Both the position numbers and the translations under genes were made by a program. 64,000 nt of DNA from Phragmites australis (lineage: Eukaryota; Streptophyta; Magnoliopsida; Poales; Poaceae): assembly GCF_958298935.1 (NCBI RefSeq), contig NC_084931.1:21603334-21667333 (forward strand), given 5' to 3'. Below, piece after piece: positions 22,209 to 34,996 of this stretch (positions are counted from its first letter, which is position 1; every line of letters starts with the position of its first letter). The notes beneath the pieces are model-generated. The model was not told where the DNA came from and searched no databases. It saw nothing but the letters and a program-made list of their open reading frames with translations.

Positions 22209-22756
22209 AATCCCTCACTAGATCTCAAAGTCCCATGGAGATTTGTCTTTTCTTAATACTGTTTGATATACCAATATTTCGATGGAGACCTGTTAGGATT
22301 GAACATCCACCTAGAGCATTAAGCTACATTCATTCACAACTTGGACAATAGACTATGCCTTGAATTGCAAGTTTTGTGCAAACAAGTTTCGCTGAAAGTT
22401 ATAACTGATACTTAGCTACTAGTAGGCTACCCCTCGGGTGGAGTATATAAGTCGTAATCCTTGGTTTCGTCATGGGTTTATTAGAGATCACTCAAGTCTC
22501 ATAGGTTGTGACAATAGCCAGACTCATATAGGTGTGTTCTTTCAAGAATGCCCTCTAGGGTAGCATATTCGCTAATTAAAGTCAACAAAACACATTAAGG
22601 CAATAGTCAACCTGCCTTACAGATTTTGGGAGTGTTGTATCTTTACTCGAGTGGATAGTGTGGTACTCTCCTTCAGTTAACCAATAGCTTGTTCTTCCCA
22701 TAACCTAATTCACGGGATTTCCTATCACATAGGTTGGGTTACCACTATGGTATAAC

Positions 22757-23880
22757 TCATATGGGTCTCATACACATCTCCTTCGATGCATTATCTATCA
22801 CTTTTCGTGATAATCCCTTTGTAAATTGAGCTGTCAGATTTTTAGCCATTTGGATATAATCTAACGCTACCACTCTAGAGTTTCTCAGTTTTATGATAGA
22901 TTTCAATCGTTTCTTTATATGTCTTAAGGATTCTATATTGTCTTTAGAACGGTTCACTTTAACAATAATTGTTTGATTATCATAGTTTATAAGGATAATC
23001 GGTATTAGTTTTCAACCACTGGCAAATCCATCAAGAGCTCACACAACCATTCTGCCTCAATAGTAGCTCTATCTAACGTTGTGAGTTATGCTTCCATTGG
23101 TGACCATGTCAATATGGGGTATGTTTGTAAGACCTCCATAAGACAGTAGCACCGCTAAGAATGAATACATATCCAATTGTGACCTTGACCTCATCAATAT
23201 CGGATATCCAATTTGAATCACTATAACCCTACAGTACTGATCGGTACCAATATAGTAAAGTCCATAATTCATAGTACCTAACAAGTAGCTCATGACTCAC
23301 TCAAGCGCACGCTAATGATCATCACCCGGTCTAAAGTAAACCAGCTCAGTTTGCTCACAACAAATGAGATATCAGGCATTGTAGCACTGGCTAGGTACAT
23401 GAGTGGTCTGATTATCTGGGAGTATCTCAACTGATCTCTAGCAATCATTGTATTCTTATGAAGTATTGAGATAGGGTCATAAGGTGTTGGAGTGATCTTG
23501 CTGTCCATGTAGCCAAAGTGGCTCAAGATTTTTTTCCATGTAATGGGATTACGAAAGTGCAGTCCCATTCTCACCTCTGATCAACTTCATGTTTAGTATC
23601 ATATCAGCCTCTCTCAGATCTTTCATATCAAAATTTTTAGACAGATTTAATTTAACCTCATTGATCACATCAAGTATCCCAAAAATCAGTATGATATCAA
23701 CATACAAGCACAAAATAACTCCCTCACCCCCGCCATGACTATAATACACACATTTATCTGCTTCATTAACTGCAAAGCCTGCAGATGTTAAAGTTCTCTC
23801 AAATTTCTCATGCCATTGCTTAGTAGCTTGTTTGAGGCCATACAAAAATTTCAATAGCTTATATACCATGTCCTCCTGAC
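22757..23880 (-). pseudogene. Copia reverse transcriptase and RNase H end, degenerate
   Basis: RT begins KLLKFLYGLKQATKQWHEKF. The catalytic box near 23694-23710 reads LYVDIILIFG, so the second Asp of YVDD is lost. The RNase H end reads VVALDYIQMAKNLTAQFTKGL, a typical copia pol terminus. At least four frame breaks separate the segments, so this is a dead copy. Confidence 0.82.
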
Positions 23881-25381
23881 CTTCTACTACAACCCATCAG
23901 GTTAATCCATATAAATTTCCTCATCCAACTCTCTATTAAGGAAAGTAGTTTTAATGTCCATTTAATGAACGAGAAGACTATGTGAGGTAGTCAAGAAAAG
24001 TAGTACTCTTATCATGGTTAGTCTAGCGATTGATAAATATGTATAAAAGAATTCTTCACCTTTTTTGGGTATAACCCTTGGCCACAAGATAAGCCTTATA
24101 CTTGTTAACAATACGATCAAGCCTAAGCTTCCTTTTGAACACCCACTTACAACCTACAAGTTTACAACCATAAGGTCAATCTGTGACTTTCCAAGTCCTG
24201 TTAGCGATAATGGAATTCATCTTGCTACGAACTGCCTCCTTCTAGTAGTCTACATCTGGAGATGCATATGCTTTTGAAATAGACTTGAGAGTGTCATCCA
24301 CAAGGTACACATTTAAATCATCACCAAAGTATTTTATTATCCTTTGTCTCTTACTCCTCCTTGGAGCCTTACTATCATCCTCCTCAGGAACTAGCTCATG
24401 TGTTTGTTCATAATACTCAAGTGGTGTGATAGGTTAGAAATTATCTTAGAGGTTTGACTAGAAGTGTTATGTATATTCTTCATGGGAAAAATATTCTCAA
24501 AGAAAGTAGCATCTCTAGACTCCATAATTGTATCGACAAGTATGTTAGTTACCTCAGATTTAACTAAAAAAAACAATAGTCAATGATCCAATGAGCATAT
24601 CCTAGAAAGATATAATCTACTATTTTAGGTCCCAGCTTGTGTTTTTTAGTTATTGGCGTATTGACTTTTTTCAACATCCCCAGGTGATGGTTTTCTCCCT
24701 TCTCACTCTTCATATCGGGTTTTCTCTTTATTCTTGGTAGGACCTCTATTTCGAACATGACACAAAGCCAACAAGGCCTTCCCTACCATTCTTTAGATAA
24801 TCCCACAGTATCCAATATGGTATTAACCAAGCCAGTCAATATGTGGTTCTTCCTTTCGGTTACCCCGTTTGATTCGGGTGAGTAGGGAGACATTTTCTCA
24901 TGAATAATTCCATATTACTTATAGAAAAAATTGAAATCACTAGATAAATACTCTCCACCATGATCTAACCTAAGTCTTTTGATTTTTCTTTCCAATTTAT
25001 TTTCAACTTCTGTCTTATAGATTTTAAACCACTCTAGAGCCTCATATTTAGATTACAACAAATACACATAACAAAATCTAGATACATCATTAATTAAAGT
25101 CATGAAAGATTTTTTTTCCACCCCATGTTAACACACCATTAATTTCGCACATATCTGAATGTATGAGTTGTAATGGTGCCAAATTTCTCCGCTCACAATC
25201 TTACGAGGCTTACGAGATTGCTTAGATTATACATAACTTTGACACTTAGAACCTTTGACAATGAAAAGAATCATAATTAAAATCAAGCTAAAAAGCCGAG
25301 ACATACAACCAAAATTTATGTGACATAACCGTGAATTCCAAATACTAGCCTTATCTCCATTAATATTGCCACAAATATGAT

Positions 25382-25630
25382 TCATAGATTTATTGCAAAA
25401 ATCAGAAAGTGAAAAGCATAATAATCCTCTGCACTCATAGCCTTTACTAATAAAAGTCCATGTTTCGACAACACTACTTTATTGGACTCAATGACCACCT
25501 TAAATCTATCTCTACAAAGAAGGAAACCACTAACAAGATTCTTATTTATTGAAGGGACATGTAGCATGTTCCTCAACCGCATGATCTTTCCAAAGTAAAC
25601 TTCTAATCTACTATGCCAACGCCGAGTCAA
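25382..25630 (-). pseudogene. Copia GAG-pre-integrase fragment
   Basis: The minus frame reads MLHVPSINKNLVSGFLLCRD, the standard segment between protease and integrase in copia pol. It is an isolated open piece of the same decayed element. Confidence 0.75.
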
Positions 25631-25759
25631 TTTCCAATTTTAAACCCTACATTAAATTGACCGATTGCATTTTTGATTTCTTGGTGTTCTTGAATCTTTG
25701 TGTGGCGATCCAAATTTGAATGTTTCTTAAATTTGAATCATCAGAATAGATTGGACTAC

Positions 25760-28144
25760 ACTTTTGGCCGAGACCATGGCACAGAAGTCACCATATAACT
25801 GAGCTGCGAACAGAAGGCTATTGCTAGTATTAGTAATCCATCCGAGAAGGCCACCTAGCCCGACATCATTAAGCATTGGAGGCACGGCCGAAGCACCAAT
25901 TTTCTCAAAAGTCTTTCTAATAGCTTCGCTACTGCAATGGCCTTCAACTGCAGAGACTCTAATACTATAAAGGCATCGTTACACAGCTACTTCGCCTCCT
26001 CTAATTATTTGCACAATCATTGTGCTACAGCTTTTTCAGCGTTGTAAAGGGCTTGAAGCTCAGACACATTACCTTCGGACACCATTAGGTTCTTGCGAAG
26101 AGAAATTACCTCTTCTTCTACATTTTGTTTACCTGAGCGAAGGGAGCACACTTCTTTTTTGAGCTGTTGCGAGAGTAAAATAGCCTCCTTCATCTGCTAG
26201 GCATAATCCCTCTTCTGGGTTTCGACTTTCTCCGCCCATGCTTGATACAGAGCCCTTTGTCCCTTTGCATTTTTTGTGTGAGCTTCTGTGTGCTCTGCAT
26301 GTTTGCATTGAGCGCATGAAAGAAGCATAGCCTGCGACAGCACTGCAGCATGAGAACGGGTATGCGAAGAAAAGCCGAATGAAAATACAAAATACCTTCA
26401 CGATCACCATGTCAGAGGCATTGATAAGTTTAGAAGTAGGCTTCCGCACCGGTGGAATCTCAAGCTCGGGAAGAACGAAGCTGTCAAATATTTTCTTCAG
26501 GTCATTCACCTCCCCAGAACTTGGCTCAAATGAAGTAAGATTCAGGGTTTCAGTGTCGATCGCCTTAGCATCAAGTAAGCCACTATGGCACATGAGTCCT
26601 TTGCTGCCACGGTGGGGCGAAGGTGGTGAAGCATTCTCCTCTTTGGTGTCTATGGCTATGTGGCCTTCGGAGGAACTGTCCTCACTAGAAGAGATGGAAG
26701 ATGAAGAGCTGGAGGATGATTCAACTCCGGTTCCTTTGATGTCTCTTGTTCCTTCGAGTTTCTTGGCTCCCTCCTCTGCTGCTTCAGCAATGACGTGCAG
26801 ATCCGAAGGCTCATCCTCATCGCTAAATATGATCATGGTGAGTTCCACTTGTGCAGAAACACCGGACTTTGGCAAAGCGGCGAAAAATTCTTGTGTACCC
26901 TTCGGAGACGCTTGTCGAAGAGGCACATCATGAATGGCTGCTGAACCTTCGGGGATCTCTTCATCACTCAAGTTGTCGAAGGTCACTTGACAAAGTCTCT
27001 TCTTCAGGGCTGGAGCTTTCTTTCTTCTGCCCCCTCACGGCGAAGGGTTTTCGATCTTCCTCTTTTTCTAACTTCTGGTAGCAAGGGCTTTGCCAGTCTC
27101 GGTGTTCGGGGACCGGCCATCTTTGCCTTGACCTGATGATAGCAAAGACACCTTTGGCCTATCTTTGTAAACAAGGCCTCGTAGATCAAAAATCCGGTTG
27201 AGCCAGCGACCAAGAGCCTGGTCAGCGCAAAGTTGAGCCTTGCCTTGGGTGAATTTCCCCAGGAGAAGCATATGCTTGGTCTTCACTTCGCCCACTGTCA
27301 AGTATGTCCCAAAGCACATAATGTAAGGAAAATATAGAAAGCCAAAGTGCAATTAGGAACAGGATAACGAAAATCCCTGAGAAACCTCTAAAATCAAACT
27401 GGGGATGGCAGAGTCCCTCTGGCCCTTTATCACCGAATCTTGGGATGGACCAGCCTTGGCTGAGGGGCCACACCCTAGACACCATGAACTCTTCTATGAG
27501 GTCGTGCGTGCTCAGGTGCTTCACACACCTGGTGAAGGCTTCGAATGCCACCCTCTGGGAGTCCTTCAATAGTACATCTGGGGCTCAGTTCCCCTTAACC
27601 TCTTCGCACATGGATACAAGGTATTCCTTTTGGTCTACCTTATGGTAGAACCACTATTGTGTCTAGTCCTTCGGCCACTTATTTTTGTATGCCATGACAG
27701 GCGCTGCCAGCCCGGCGTGATAGGTGAAGTTCACACAGCCTCGCTTTGCATATTGGACATGAAAACCGCCTTTGACTAGTGGTGGAGTTTGTGGGCAGTA
27801 GCGAAAGCCCTGGCTGAGGCCTTCGCTCCTTTTGAACATGCCGCCCAGGCAAATAGACTAAGTCAAACGATGGTGTTCAGTCTCTGCTGGTGGAGGTAGA
27901 CTTCGAACAATTTCAGAACCTTGGGGACCATCTCATCGCAGCGGAGGCGAAGCCCTGCTCGGAATTAGTCCACGAAAATGATGGCCTCATCGTCTTCAGT
28001 TGCTGGAGTTTCCTAGTCCTTCGGAAGTATGACCTTTGAAACATCACTGATCCGGCCTTCTAGTCCAACCAGGACTTCTTCATCAACCTTAGATTGTCCA
28101 ATCCACTATATCTTCGGGAGGCTTGTTTTCCCTCTAGGAGCCAT
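25760..28144 (-). pseudogene. Gag-like ORF of the non-autonomous gypsy element, degenerate
   Basis: An ATG at 28144 opens MAPRGKTSLPKIQW, with a stop at about 28015. Further pieces include LFEVYLHQQRLN, FGDKGPEGLCHPQFDF (27569-27222) and a long open part 26986-26129 (285 codons). That part has a Ser-run and acidic linker, then DLKKIFDSFVLPELEIPPVRKP and a Glu/Gln-rich tail. The layout matches the gypsy-type 'putative transposase' family of grasses, named for sequence rather than activity. Several frameshifts and stops are present, so function is lost. Confidence 0.65.
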
Positions 28145-28641
28145 TAGATCTCTTAGGGCTTCAGAACGAGATGTGGGAGTCTTCGTACGAGAGCAAGTGC
28201 TTCAATGAGTTCGCATGGTAAATAGTGAGGTACCGGATAGAGTATATATATAGCGGTAAAAAACAAGGCTAACGACAGTTGAATCGGTGCACGTTGGAAA
28301 TTGAATCGTTGCCTTAAAAGACGGTTAAGTACAAACCGAAGGCACCTACAGTTTTTGAACATTAGCATCGCTTGGGGGCAAAATCGTCAACCAAGTAAAA
28401 TAAAAACATTTGAATAACATAACAGGACTAACTGCTAAAGGGTAAAAAAGAGTCACCAGAAGTCTTCGACGGGCCAAGGGGGTGGCATTTGGTCGTACCA
28501 TTAGATTCATAGGTTCGGCCCATCGAAGGTGAACCTTACTTGTGGGGGCTGCTATTGGGGAATGGTATCACACGCCCCATTCCGACGGTAAGTCAAAGAC
28601 CTCTGGTGAACATTGTTTACTGACGAAGGATGCAGTTGTGT

Positions 28642-28709
28642 ATTTTAGGAAATGCAGGAAAAATAGCGACTCATGATTTTAGGAAATGCAGGAAAAATAG
28701 CGACTCATG
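28642..28709. repeat. 34-bp tandem duplication within the gypsy-type LTR
   Basis: Two exact copies of a 34-bp unit (begins ATTTTAGGAAATGCAGG) lie head to tail. Perfect identity suggests a late slippage event. Confidence 0.9.
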
Positions 28710-28752
28710 CATTCGGGAGTAAACCAAAGGCCAACTCGCGACGCCGAGTATC

Positions 28753-30335
28753 TGAAAGTGCATCTAGGCCCCCTAAGTGGGTTTTGGCTTATTGATGACA
28801 AAACGATTAAGGAACTAATATGTTTATCTAAGTTATGAACAGGTTTAAGTCTTAGTTGAGAAGACATATGACGTTTGACGCCCGTCGAAACGAAAGGAGA
28901 AGCAACTAAGAATACTCAATAGGATTTAAATTCTTTTATTTTTTAAATTGAGTCTAGGATAGCCGCTCTATTAAGAGGGTTGCATTTGATTGCTTGATTA
29001 GTGTCTCAATGCTCAAGATATCCTTTAGAACCAATAAGTTGAGAGACACACTCACCCACACACACCGGGTTAGTTCTGCAAAAGTTCACTGAGTCTGGAT
29101 ACTCCGGTGTTCACCGGATACTCCGGTACTCAGTGTTTAGTCCGGAGTCTCCAAGGTAGACTCCGGCAGAGGGTGCTTGGTTTCAATTTATTTTTGGTTG
29201 AAAAAGACCGGAGTCTCCAGTGTTCACCAGATACTCCGGTAGTTGGTGGGTTTTGAGACCGGAGTCTCCGAGGTAGACTCCGCCAGAGAGTCTCGGTTAA
29301 GTCTTTATTTTTTTATTGAAAAAGACTGGAGTCTCCGGTGTTCACCGGATACTCCGGTAGGAGAAAAAGTTTTAACGGAGTTTTCGAGGGAGACTCCGGC
29401 AGGGGTGTCTCAGTTAGCATTTAAATCTTTTTGATAAAAAGACCGGAGACTCCGGTGTTCACCGGAGAATCTGGTAACTTAACAGAATTGTAACGGCTAG
29501 TTCTGACACGTTTTGTGACCGTTCTGACGCCGTTTTGGATTTGGAGCCGGATACTCCGGTCAGGTCTGACATAACAGTAATGGCTAGTTTTTGAGAGAGG
29601 GATATAAATACTCCCACACCCCATGGCATTTAAAGCCTGCTGTTCCTGGTGAACTCTAGACTCCTTGAGCACTTTAAGAGCATTCAAAGTCCCTCCAACC
29701 ACCTCTAGTGCAAAGTTTACAAAATTTAGTGAGTTTGGGTTTGGAGAGGGTTTAAGCCACTTGAGCATTGAGTTTTCCTCAAGCATTCGTTGTGATCATT
29801 ACTCTTGAAGCTTCGTGCTTCTAAACGGTAAGGCGTCGTCCGTAGAGCACCCAAACTTTGTGGAGTGCCACGGGAAGTTTGTAATCAACTTCGAATTGAA
29901 TAAGGAAATTCTAGCTTGATCTTTGTGGTCGCTAGAAGAGGATATGGTTGGAAAAGACCAGGCCCTTTGTGAGCTCCTCAACGGAGACGTAGGCACTTCT
30001 TTGTGAGGTGGCCGAACTCCGGGATAATCTCTCACGTTCTTATTTATGCAATTTGCTTAATCGTGTGAATTTGTGATTCTTCATAGAAATTTCCCTAGTG
30101 ATCATCTTACTAGTATTAATTGTTATTTTAGCTCTGTGATATCTAGTAGACCTAGCTTCAACTATAGATTCTAGCTCTTGCTTTAATTCGTAGTTGTTCT
30201 AGATTTCCTGTACAAACCGGAGACTCCGGACCATACCGGAGTATCCGACCTTCACCGGAGTATCCGGCAGATTTAATCCGCTGTTTTAGTTTTAATTTTC
30301 AGAAAAGCCTATTCACCCCCCTCTAGGAACTTTCA
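28753..30335 (+). mobile_element. Sirevirus-like solo LTR nested in the gypsy LTR
   Basis: The LTR starts TGAAAGTGCATCTAGGCCCC and ends CCCCCCTCTAGGAACTTTCA, with perfect 5-bp duplications GTATC at 28748-28752 and 30336-30340. No internal region remains, so LTR-LTR recombination removed it. Its 1,583 bp contain repeated CCGGAGTCTCC/GGATACTCCGG blocks, the short palindromic motifs known from Sirevirus LTRs. Because it interrupts the gypsy LTR it is the younger insertion. Confidence 0.9.
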
Positions 30336-30774
30336 GTATCATGACAGGCAAAGCCTCTAGCGGGCCTTCGGACCAAGACCGAAGTCCAGCCCGCGACGCT
30401 ACGACAAAGCCAGTCGAAGGAGCGCAAAAGGTCTCATCCACAATGGACCTTCTGGAGTTCAGTTGAAGGCGCGGCGTCCGCCAAAGCCCGTGTAAAGGAG
30501 GAGGGTAAATTTGTAAATATACTAATGTTCTTAGGATTGTACCAAAATACCCTCGAATATGCTGGGAATGTGGCAGTTAGGGGGGCAACATTGTAAAATA
30601 TAACTTGGAGTGGTTGAGTACGGATTATAAATAGATTGACACTGTAACTGAAGTGATGGTGGGTATTAATGATATCGCACAGTTTTCCATAAGTGTGTCA
30701 CTCTAGGAAACCTTCGGCTTTCCCCCGAAAGAGCCGAAGCCCCACCCCTGTGTTTGGTAACTTAGTCACCAACA

Positions 30775-30849
30775 CTAAGAAATTGTTAAAAAAAAATTAA
30801 GGTGGCCACATGAATTCTTTTACTCCATTTTCTAAACTAGACGGATAAT
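30775..30849 (+). repeat. Dispersed repeat, copy 2
   Basis: Matches 19530-19605 from 'ctaagaaattgtt' onward. The gypsy-type LTR inserted into this copy at its left edge. Confidence 0.7.
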
Positions 30850-30879
30850 TGGGCCCAAACCTGATATCCATTCCTGTGG

Positions 30880-32450
30880 ATTTTTTTTCTTTTTCGAAAG
30901 GACGGCATGAGCTTTGCTGATTTTATATTAGAAGAAGAGATTTGGCCCAGTTTATAAGGGAAACCGGGCCCAAAAACCTTACAACTGTGTGCTTAAAAGA
31001 AGGAAGAACCGCTATAAAAACCCCAACAATAAGACGACGAACACAACTAAATGGCTCACACACCATACAAACACAACTCAAGAAAAGTCTACCGTAGGTT
31101 ATCGTTGCCAAGCTTGCTCTCAGCACAGCATCTCCGACTTTCCACTGTAGACCTTGACCGCTGCCTCGTTGTCATCATGCTGGCACTCATAGCCACCACT
31201 GGCGCAACTAGAAAAGGTCATGCCTCATGCCATCGTTGCTAAGCTACATCGGACCCATCGACAAAGCAGCTCTGACTCCACTCAGCACACTCCTTCTAAG
31301 CACGACAACACCATCCAAGAACAAAGTGAGACTCCAAGGAGCAGTGACGTCGATGCATCTGGTGTGGCCAAAAGACCACCGAAGATCCAGTTAAACAAGG
31401 CATGTTGTGATCAGAGCCGCCAATGAATTGTTCGAATGCTGGACCCATGCCGTCGGCCGTCCAAACACGCAGAAGGATCTCCAAGACAACGCCTCCAAGG
31501 AGGATGTGATATCAAAGACGCTGTTGTCGACCATCTAGAATTCTAGACCTGGGTTTTCATCCAGAAAATCCTCTAGGTAGGAGGGAGGTACCATGACGAC
31601 ACCTCCAAGGAGAAAAGCAATGCCAATGGCGTTGCTGTCATAAGCACTGGCAGGAAGCCGGGTTAGGCTTTCGCCTGGAACCCCAAAAACCCACCCACCA
31701 TGCAATAGAGCCACGCCATTGACGCCTCGCGCGCATCGACCGCTGGGCCACCACCAGCCGCTGAGCTCCCCGTGCGTTGGATCTAGGGGAAGAGGACATA
31801 TCAGCAAAAGGGAGGAGCCCAGTGGCACCAATAGGTCGTGGTAGCAAAATGCGGCCACGCGCGAGACACACCTGCACGACAGTGCCATGGCGTGTGCACA
31901 GCACCCATGGCCACTGCCACAGCGCGACAAAGCCGCACCTGCGCCCCATGGCACCACTGCACCACCCGAGGCCAGCCACTACATGGCACCGGAAGACCCT
32001 GACAGGGCGAGCGCCAAAGACCATGGCGGAGAGCACCTGCACAACGGAGTCCGTGCACTTGCACAGCCAAGAGCACCTACACAACGGCGGAGAGCGGATG
32101 CCAATGCCACTCGACGCTAGCATGAGCGCAACTTGGGAGCCGCGCTAACAAAGGAGAATGATGCTTCCGTGTGGATCCAGGCTGTCACCGCCCATATCAA
32201 CACCTCCGAGTGCGGATCCAGGTGGCCACAGTCCAGGTCAATGAGCCACGCACGGATCTCGACTGCCTCCACCCACTTGAGCCACAAGAACACCATGGCG
32301 TCGCGCCTGCCTGCTAGCCATCGAGGAGCCAGATCCAGCCCACAGATGGCTGCATCCAACCAAGAAGGGGCACGTAGGGCCTTTAGATCACCGGAAACAA
32401 CCAAACTTCGGATCTCATGGGGGGAAAGAAATGGGAGGTCATAGAAGATA
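30880..32450 (-). mobile_element. Putative non-LTR retroelement, minus strand
   Basis: Read on the minus strand the DNA is GC-rich and ends in a CTTCTTCTAATATAAAATC segment followed by an A-rich tail (plus-strand T-run at about 30880-30895). Repeated CCTCCTTGGAGG phrases occur inside. Such a layout (GC-rich body, short AT 3' end, A-rich tail) is common in grass LINE- or SINE-like repeats. No ORF with EN or RT motifs is visible and no target duplication was found, so class is uncertain. Confidence 0.4.
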
Positions 32451-33617
32451 GAAAAACGAGGGGGCAGCAGTGAACAGAAGCTGGCTTCGGCTCCACCGCT
32501 AGCCGTCGCTACAACCTGCTAGTGGCGGCCAGAGATGGGTGGTCGGCGGGGTGCTTTGGTGGGTGTCAGGGTTGCCCCTCCCGTCGCCTTCAGAGACGAC
32601 ACGGAGGGGTACTGACAAGCTCATTCACGTGGAATTATTGTAAGTGGAGTTGGTTCACTTTCAATCAAAGGGGATCGGACATAACCCCATCCACACAAAT
32701 AAGATGTCATAGTAGTCAATCTATGACGTAGAGAACTAACATGGATCTGAGATCTGCTTTGATGCTACTAACATTACACAGCAGTGGTAGTCACTATGAT
32801 GTTTTATAGTAGCTTCTACCCCTACATAAGGTGAGAGTTGAATGATTTTATTGGTTTATTTTATAGACCTTTGACTCGGAATGGATACTCTTTCTTTAGA
32901 TTGGAAAAACTTTTTATATGCGACTGCAAATTTTCGAATCCAAGATCTATCATCATATCCCGTATAAGCTGTCACTTCGCAAAAACTTGCTCTTTTATGC
33001 CATCGCCATTAGCACTATTTGTTTTTGCTGTGAGAAAAAGGGAGTGACTTACTTGAGTTTTAGTGGCATTTTTTCAATCAGGGAACTTTTAATGGTAAAT
33101 AGGATCGGTTTTTTGGGACGGGTGCCGGGGGACGGAGAGACGAAGCTAGAACTCTAAAGGTGCGAGTGTACACTTCTAACATGTCTGAGCCGGTGGGCTA
33201 TTGCAGGTTCGCCCCTGGTGGGGGGAGGGTTATCAAAGAAGTGGCAGGTATGCAATTAATTTCATAGTCATATGAAAAATTGTTTGCATCCATTTATTTG
33301 AAAGAGATTTGAGTGTTGGTTCAGCTACAGATCAAAATAGCATTGAAGCAGGAAAATATAAACCAAATTCACATATTTCAACTTAATTAGCTCAAATTCA
33401 ATCATATCATCGTCTAAACCATGTTTACAAATTTACAACTATGCATTTAAAACAAATTTGAATATTGATTCAGGTGCCGATCAAACTAGGATCCAAATTT
33501 GAATATTGATTCAGGTGCCGATCAAACTAGGATCCAAGAATGCAAAATATAAAAGAACTCATAAACTTTAAGTATATACTCCCTAGAGCTTCGTATAAGC
33601 TTAAAGGTAATCCATAT
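32451..33617. other. Intergenic with a short local duplication
   Basis: No gene supported. A 41-bp segment containing 'gattcaggtgccgatcaaac' occurs twice in tandem at about 33453-33535, and the same region resembles the downstream flank of the B3-like gene near 18060. Confidence 0.5.
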
Positions 33618-34520
33618 TAGAGATGATCAAATAGATCTTTCGGGCTAGTCTGATATGGGCCCGTCTAGGCACTCCCAGCTACGGCCTAGCCTGATCGGTG
33701 CAGCTATTGTTACGGGTCGTGCAGTGCCAGCCTGTGTGATGCCTCCTCGGCCCACGACATGGCTCGCCATGCCGTGCCGGGCCGACCCAAGCACGATTAA
33801 GGCACAGCTAGTCTGGTCAGCCCGGAGGCACGATGCAGGGGTGACACGGCTGCACACAGGCAAATCGGCGGGCAAGATGGAGGCACGTCGGCCCGATAGC
33901 ACTTCGAAAATAGAAAAAAAAATAAAAATTAATGGTTATAAAATTGTAAAAAAATAAAAAATATGGAAAATAAATAAAATAAGCTTTATTGATTGGTTGC
34001 CTCGTTAAAAATCTTTCTACTAGAAGGAAAAAAGAGAGTACAACCTGTGGTTATGCTTCGAAAATTACACGATTTCATTAGAAACTTAAAATTTTGTTTG
34101 CAATATTTAACATACTTTCTCAAGTGTCTTATTCCATTTGTAGACCTAGCACCTAATTCATTATTACATATATTACACTTAGCAAATCTTACATGTTCTC
34201 GTTAATTTCTCTAAAGACCTTAAAATATTCACAGCCATAGCCATGCACACGAGTTTTCAGCGTCGTGATCCATGAATTAAAAATTAAAAATATTAAACTA
34301 ATTTGTTTAAGTGGATAAGTGGCTTTAGAGTTTGAATCAGTGAGAGTTTAGTATGAACGGATAGTGACTATTTATAGACAAGATGAGAGGTGGATGGTTT
34401 TAAAAAGAATCATAAAAAATTCAAAATTAATAAGGAGACATAATTAATTTAAAAATAAGCTTTATTGATATATTGTTTCATTAAAAACCTTTCTAGCAAA
34501 GAAAAAAAGAGTAAATCTAA
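33618..34520 (-). mobile_element. hAT transposon remnant
   Basis: The left end TAGAGATGATCAAA resembles Ac-like hAT tips, followed by GC-rich DNA typical of grass hAT subterminal regions (33650-33910). On the minus strand at about 34205-34085 a BED-type zinc finger is readable: CNICNNELG, RHLRKYVKYC. A short block (tttattgat..., aaaaagag...) is present twice, at about 33980-34040 and 34460-34515. The transposase core is missing. Confidence 0.6.
34085..34205 (-). pseudogene. BED zinc finger fragment of a hAT transposase
   Basis: The frame reads RFAKCNICNNELGARSTNGI followed by RHLRKYVKYCKQN, giving the Cys-x2-Cys ... His-x6-Cys spacing of a BED finger. It has no open start and no catalytic domain downstream. 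Confidence 0.65.
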
Positions 34521-34996
34521 CTAAAAAATTGAAAATTACATATTCTCATCAACATCTGATACAAATTTTTAAGTGAAGCTTGAAGCTTAGTGTTCTCTGT
34601 TGTTTGTTGCATTCAAAACAGCAAAGCTACTACGCAAATGCAACTGTTGCTGATACACTTCCAATTATCAGGTTTCTCCGGCAATCTAGACGTTTAATCC
34701 ATTACTTAAATTAACATTGCAGAACGGTGATGAACATTGATTAGCTACCAAAGGTACATCAGAATTAGTATAGCCAATCATATAAGCACAGCTATGCAGG
34801 CACTCAACTTCAGATCAGCAAGTTCCATACAGAAGAAAAGGTTCGATGTTCTCAGAGTTGTTAATAAACTTTGGTACAATTACGAATGGGAAAACACATT
34901 TGAGCTCGAAAAATATGCAGTGGTTTGGCAATATAAAGTGCAGAGTTCACTGTGTTGCCTTCGCCTCAAATGGTTGCTCTGGGAAGCCCTAGCTCA

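Larger units (their letters stand above)
21850..25740 (-). mobile_element. Decayed Ty1/copia retrotransposon
   Basis: On the minus strand the order is GAG-pre-integrase (about 25630-25382), integrase region, RT (23880-23290), RNase H end (22957-22757), polypurine tract (GTGAGGGAT at about 22209-22217) and 3' LTR. Coding frames are broken many times. The right end stops near 25740 where a different element begins, so the 5' LTR and gag are missing. Confidence 0.8.
25741..30774 (-). mobile_element. Non-autonomous gypsy-type LTR retrotransposon, truncated
   Basis: The minus-strand order is 5' LTR (28556-30774, itself interrupted), leader, and a gag-like gene (28144 to about 25760). No pol is visible and the left end is lost at the junction with the copia remnant near 25740. 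The encoded protein belongs to the grass 'transposase (putative), gypsy type' group, found in LTR elements that lack their own pol. Confidence 0.7.
28556..30774 (-). repeat. 5' LTR of the gypsy-type element, split by a solo LTR
   Basis: On the minus strand the LTR runs TGTTGGTGACTAAG ... ACCATTCCCCA. Removing the inserted solo LTR and its 5-bp duplication leaves about 631 bp. A likely 5-bp target duplication copy CTAAG follows at 30775-30779; its partner is lost. Confidence 0.72.

Noticed and set aside
19530..30849. The 75-bp repeat pair as a target duplication bounding one large insertion
   Set aside because: Far too long for an LTR or DNA transposon duplication, and sequence left of the first copy is not an element end.
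31535..32444. Several overlapping open frames in GC-rich DNA
   Set aside because: No domain on either strand; the stretch reads as the body of a putative non-LTR repeat.
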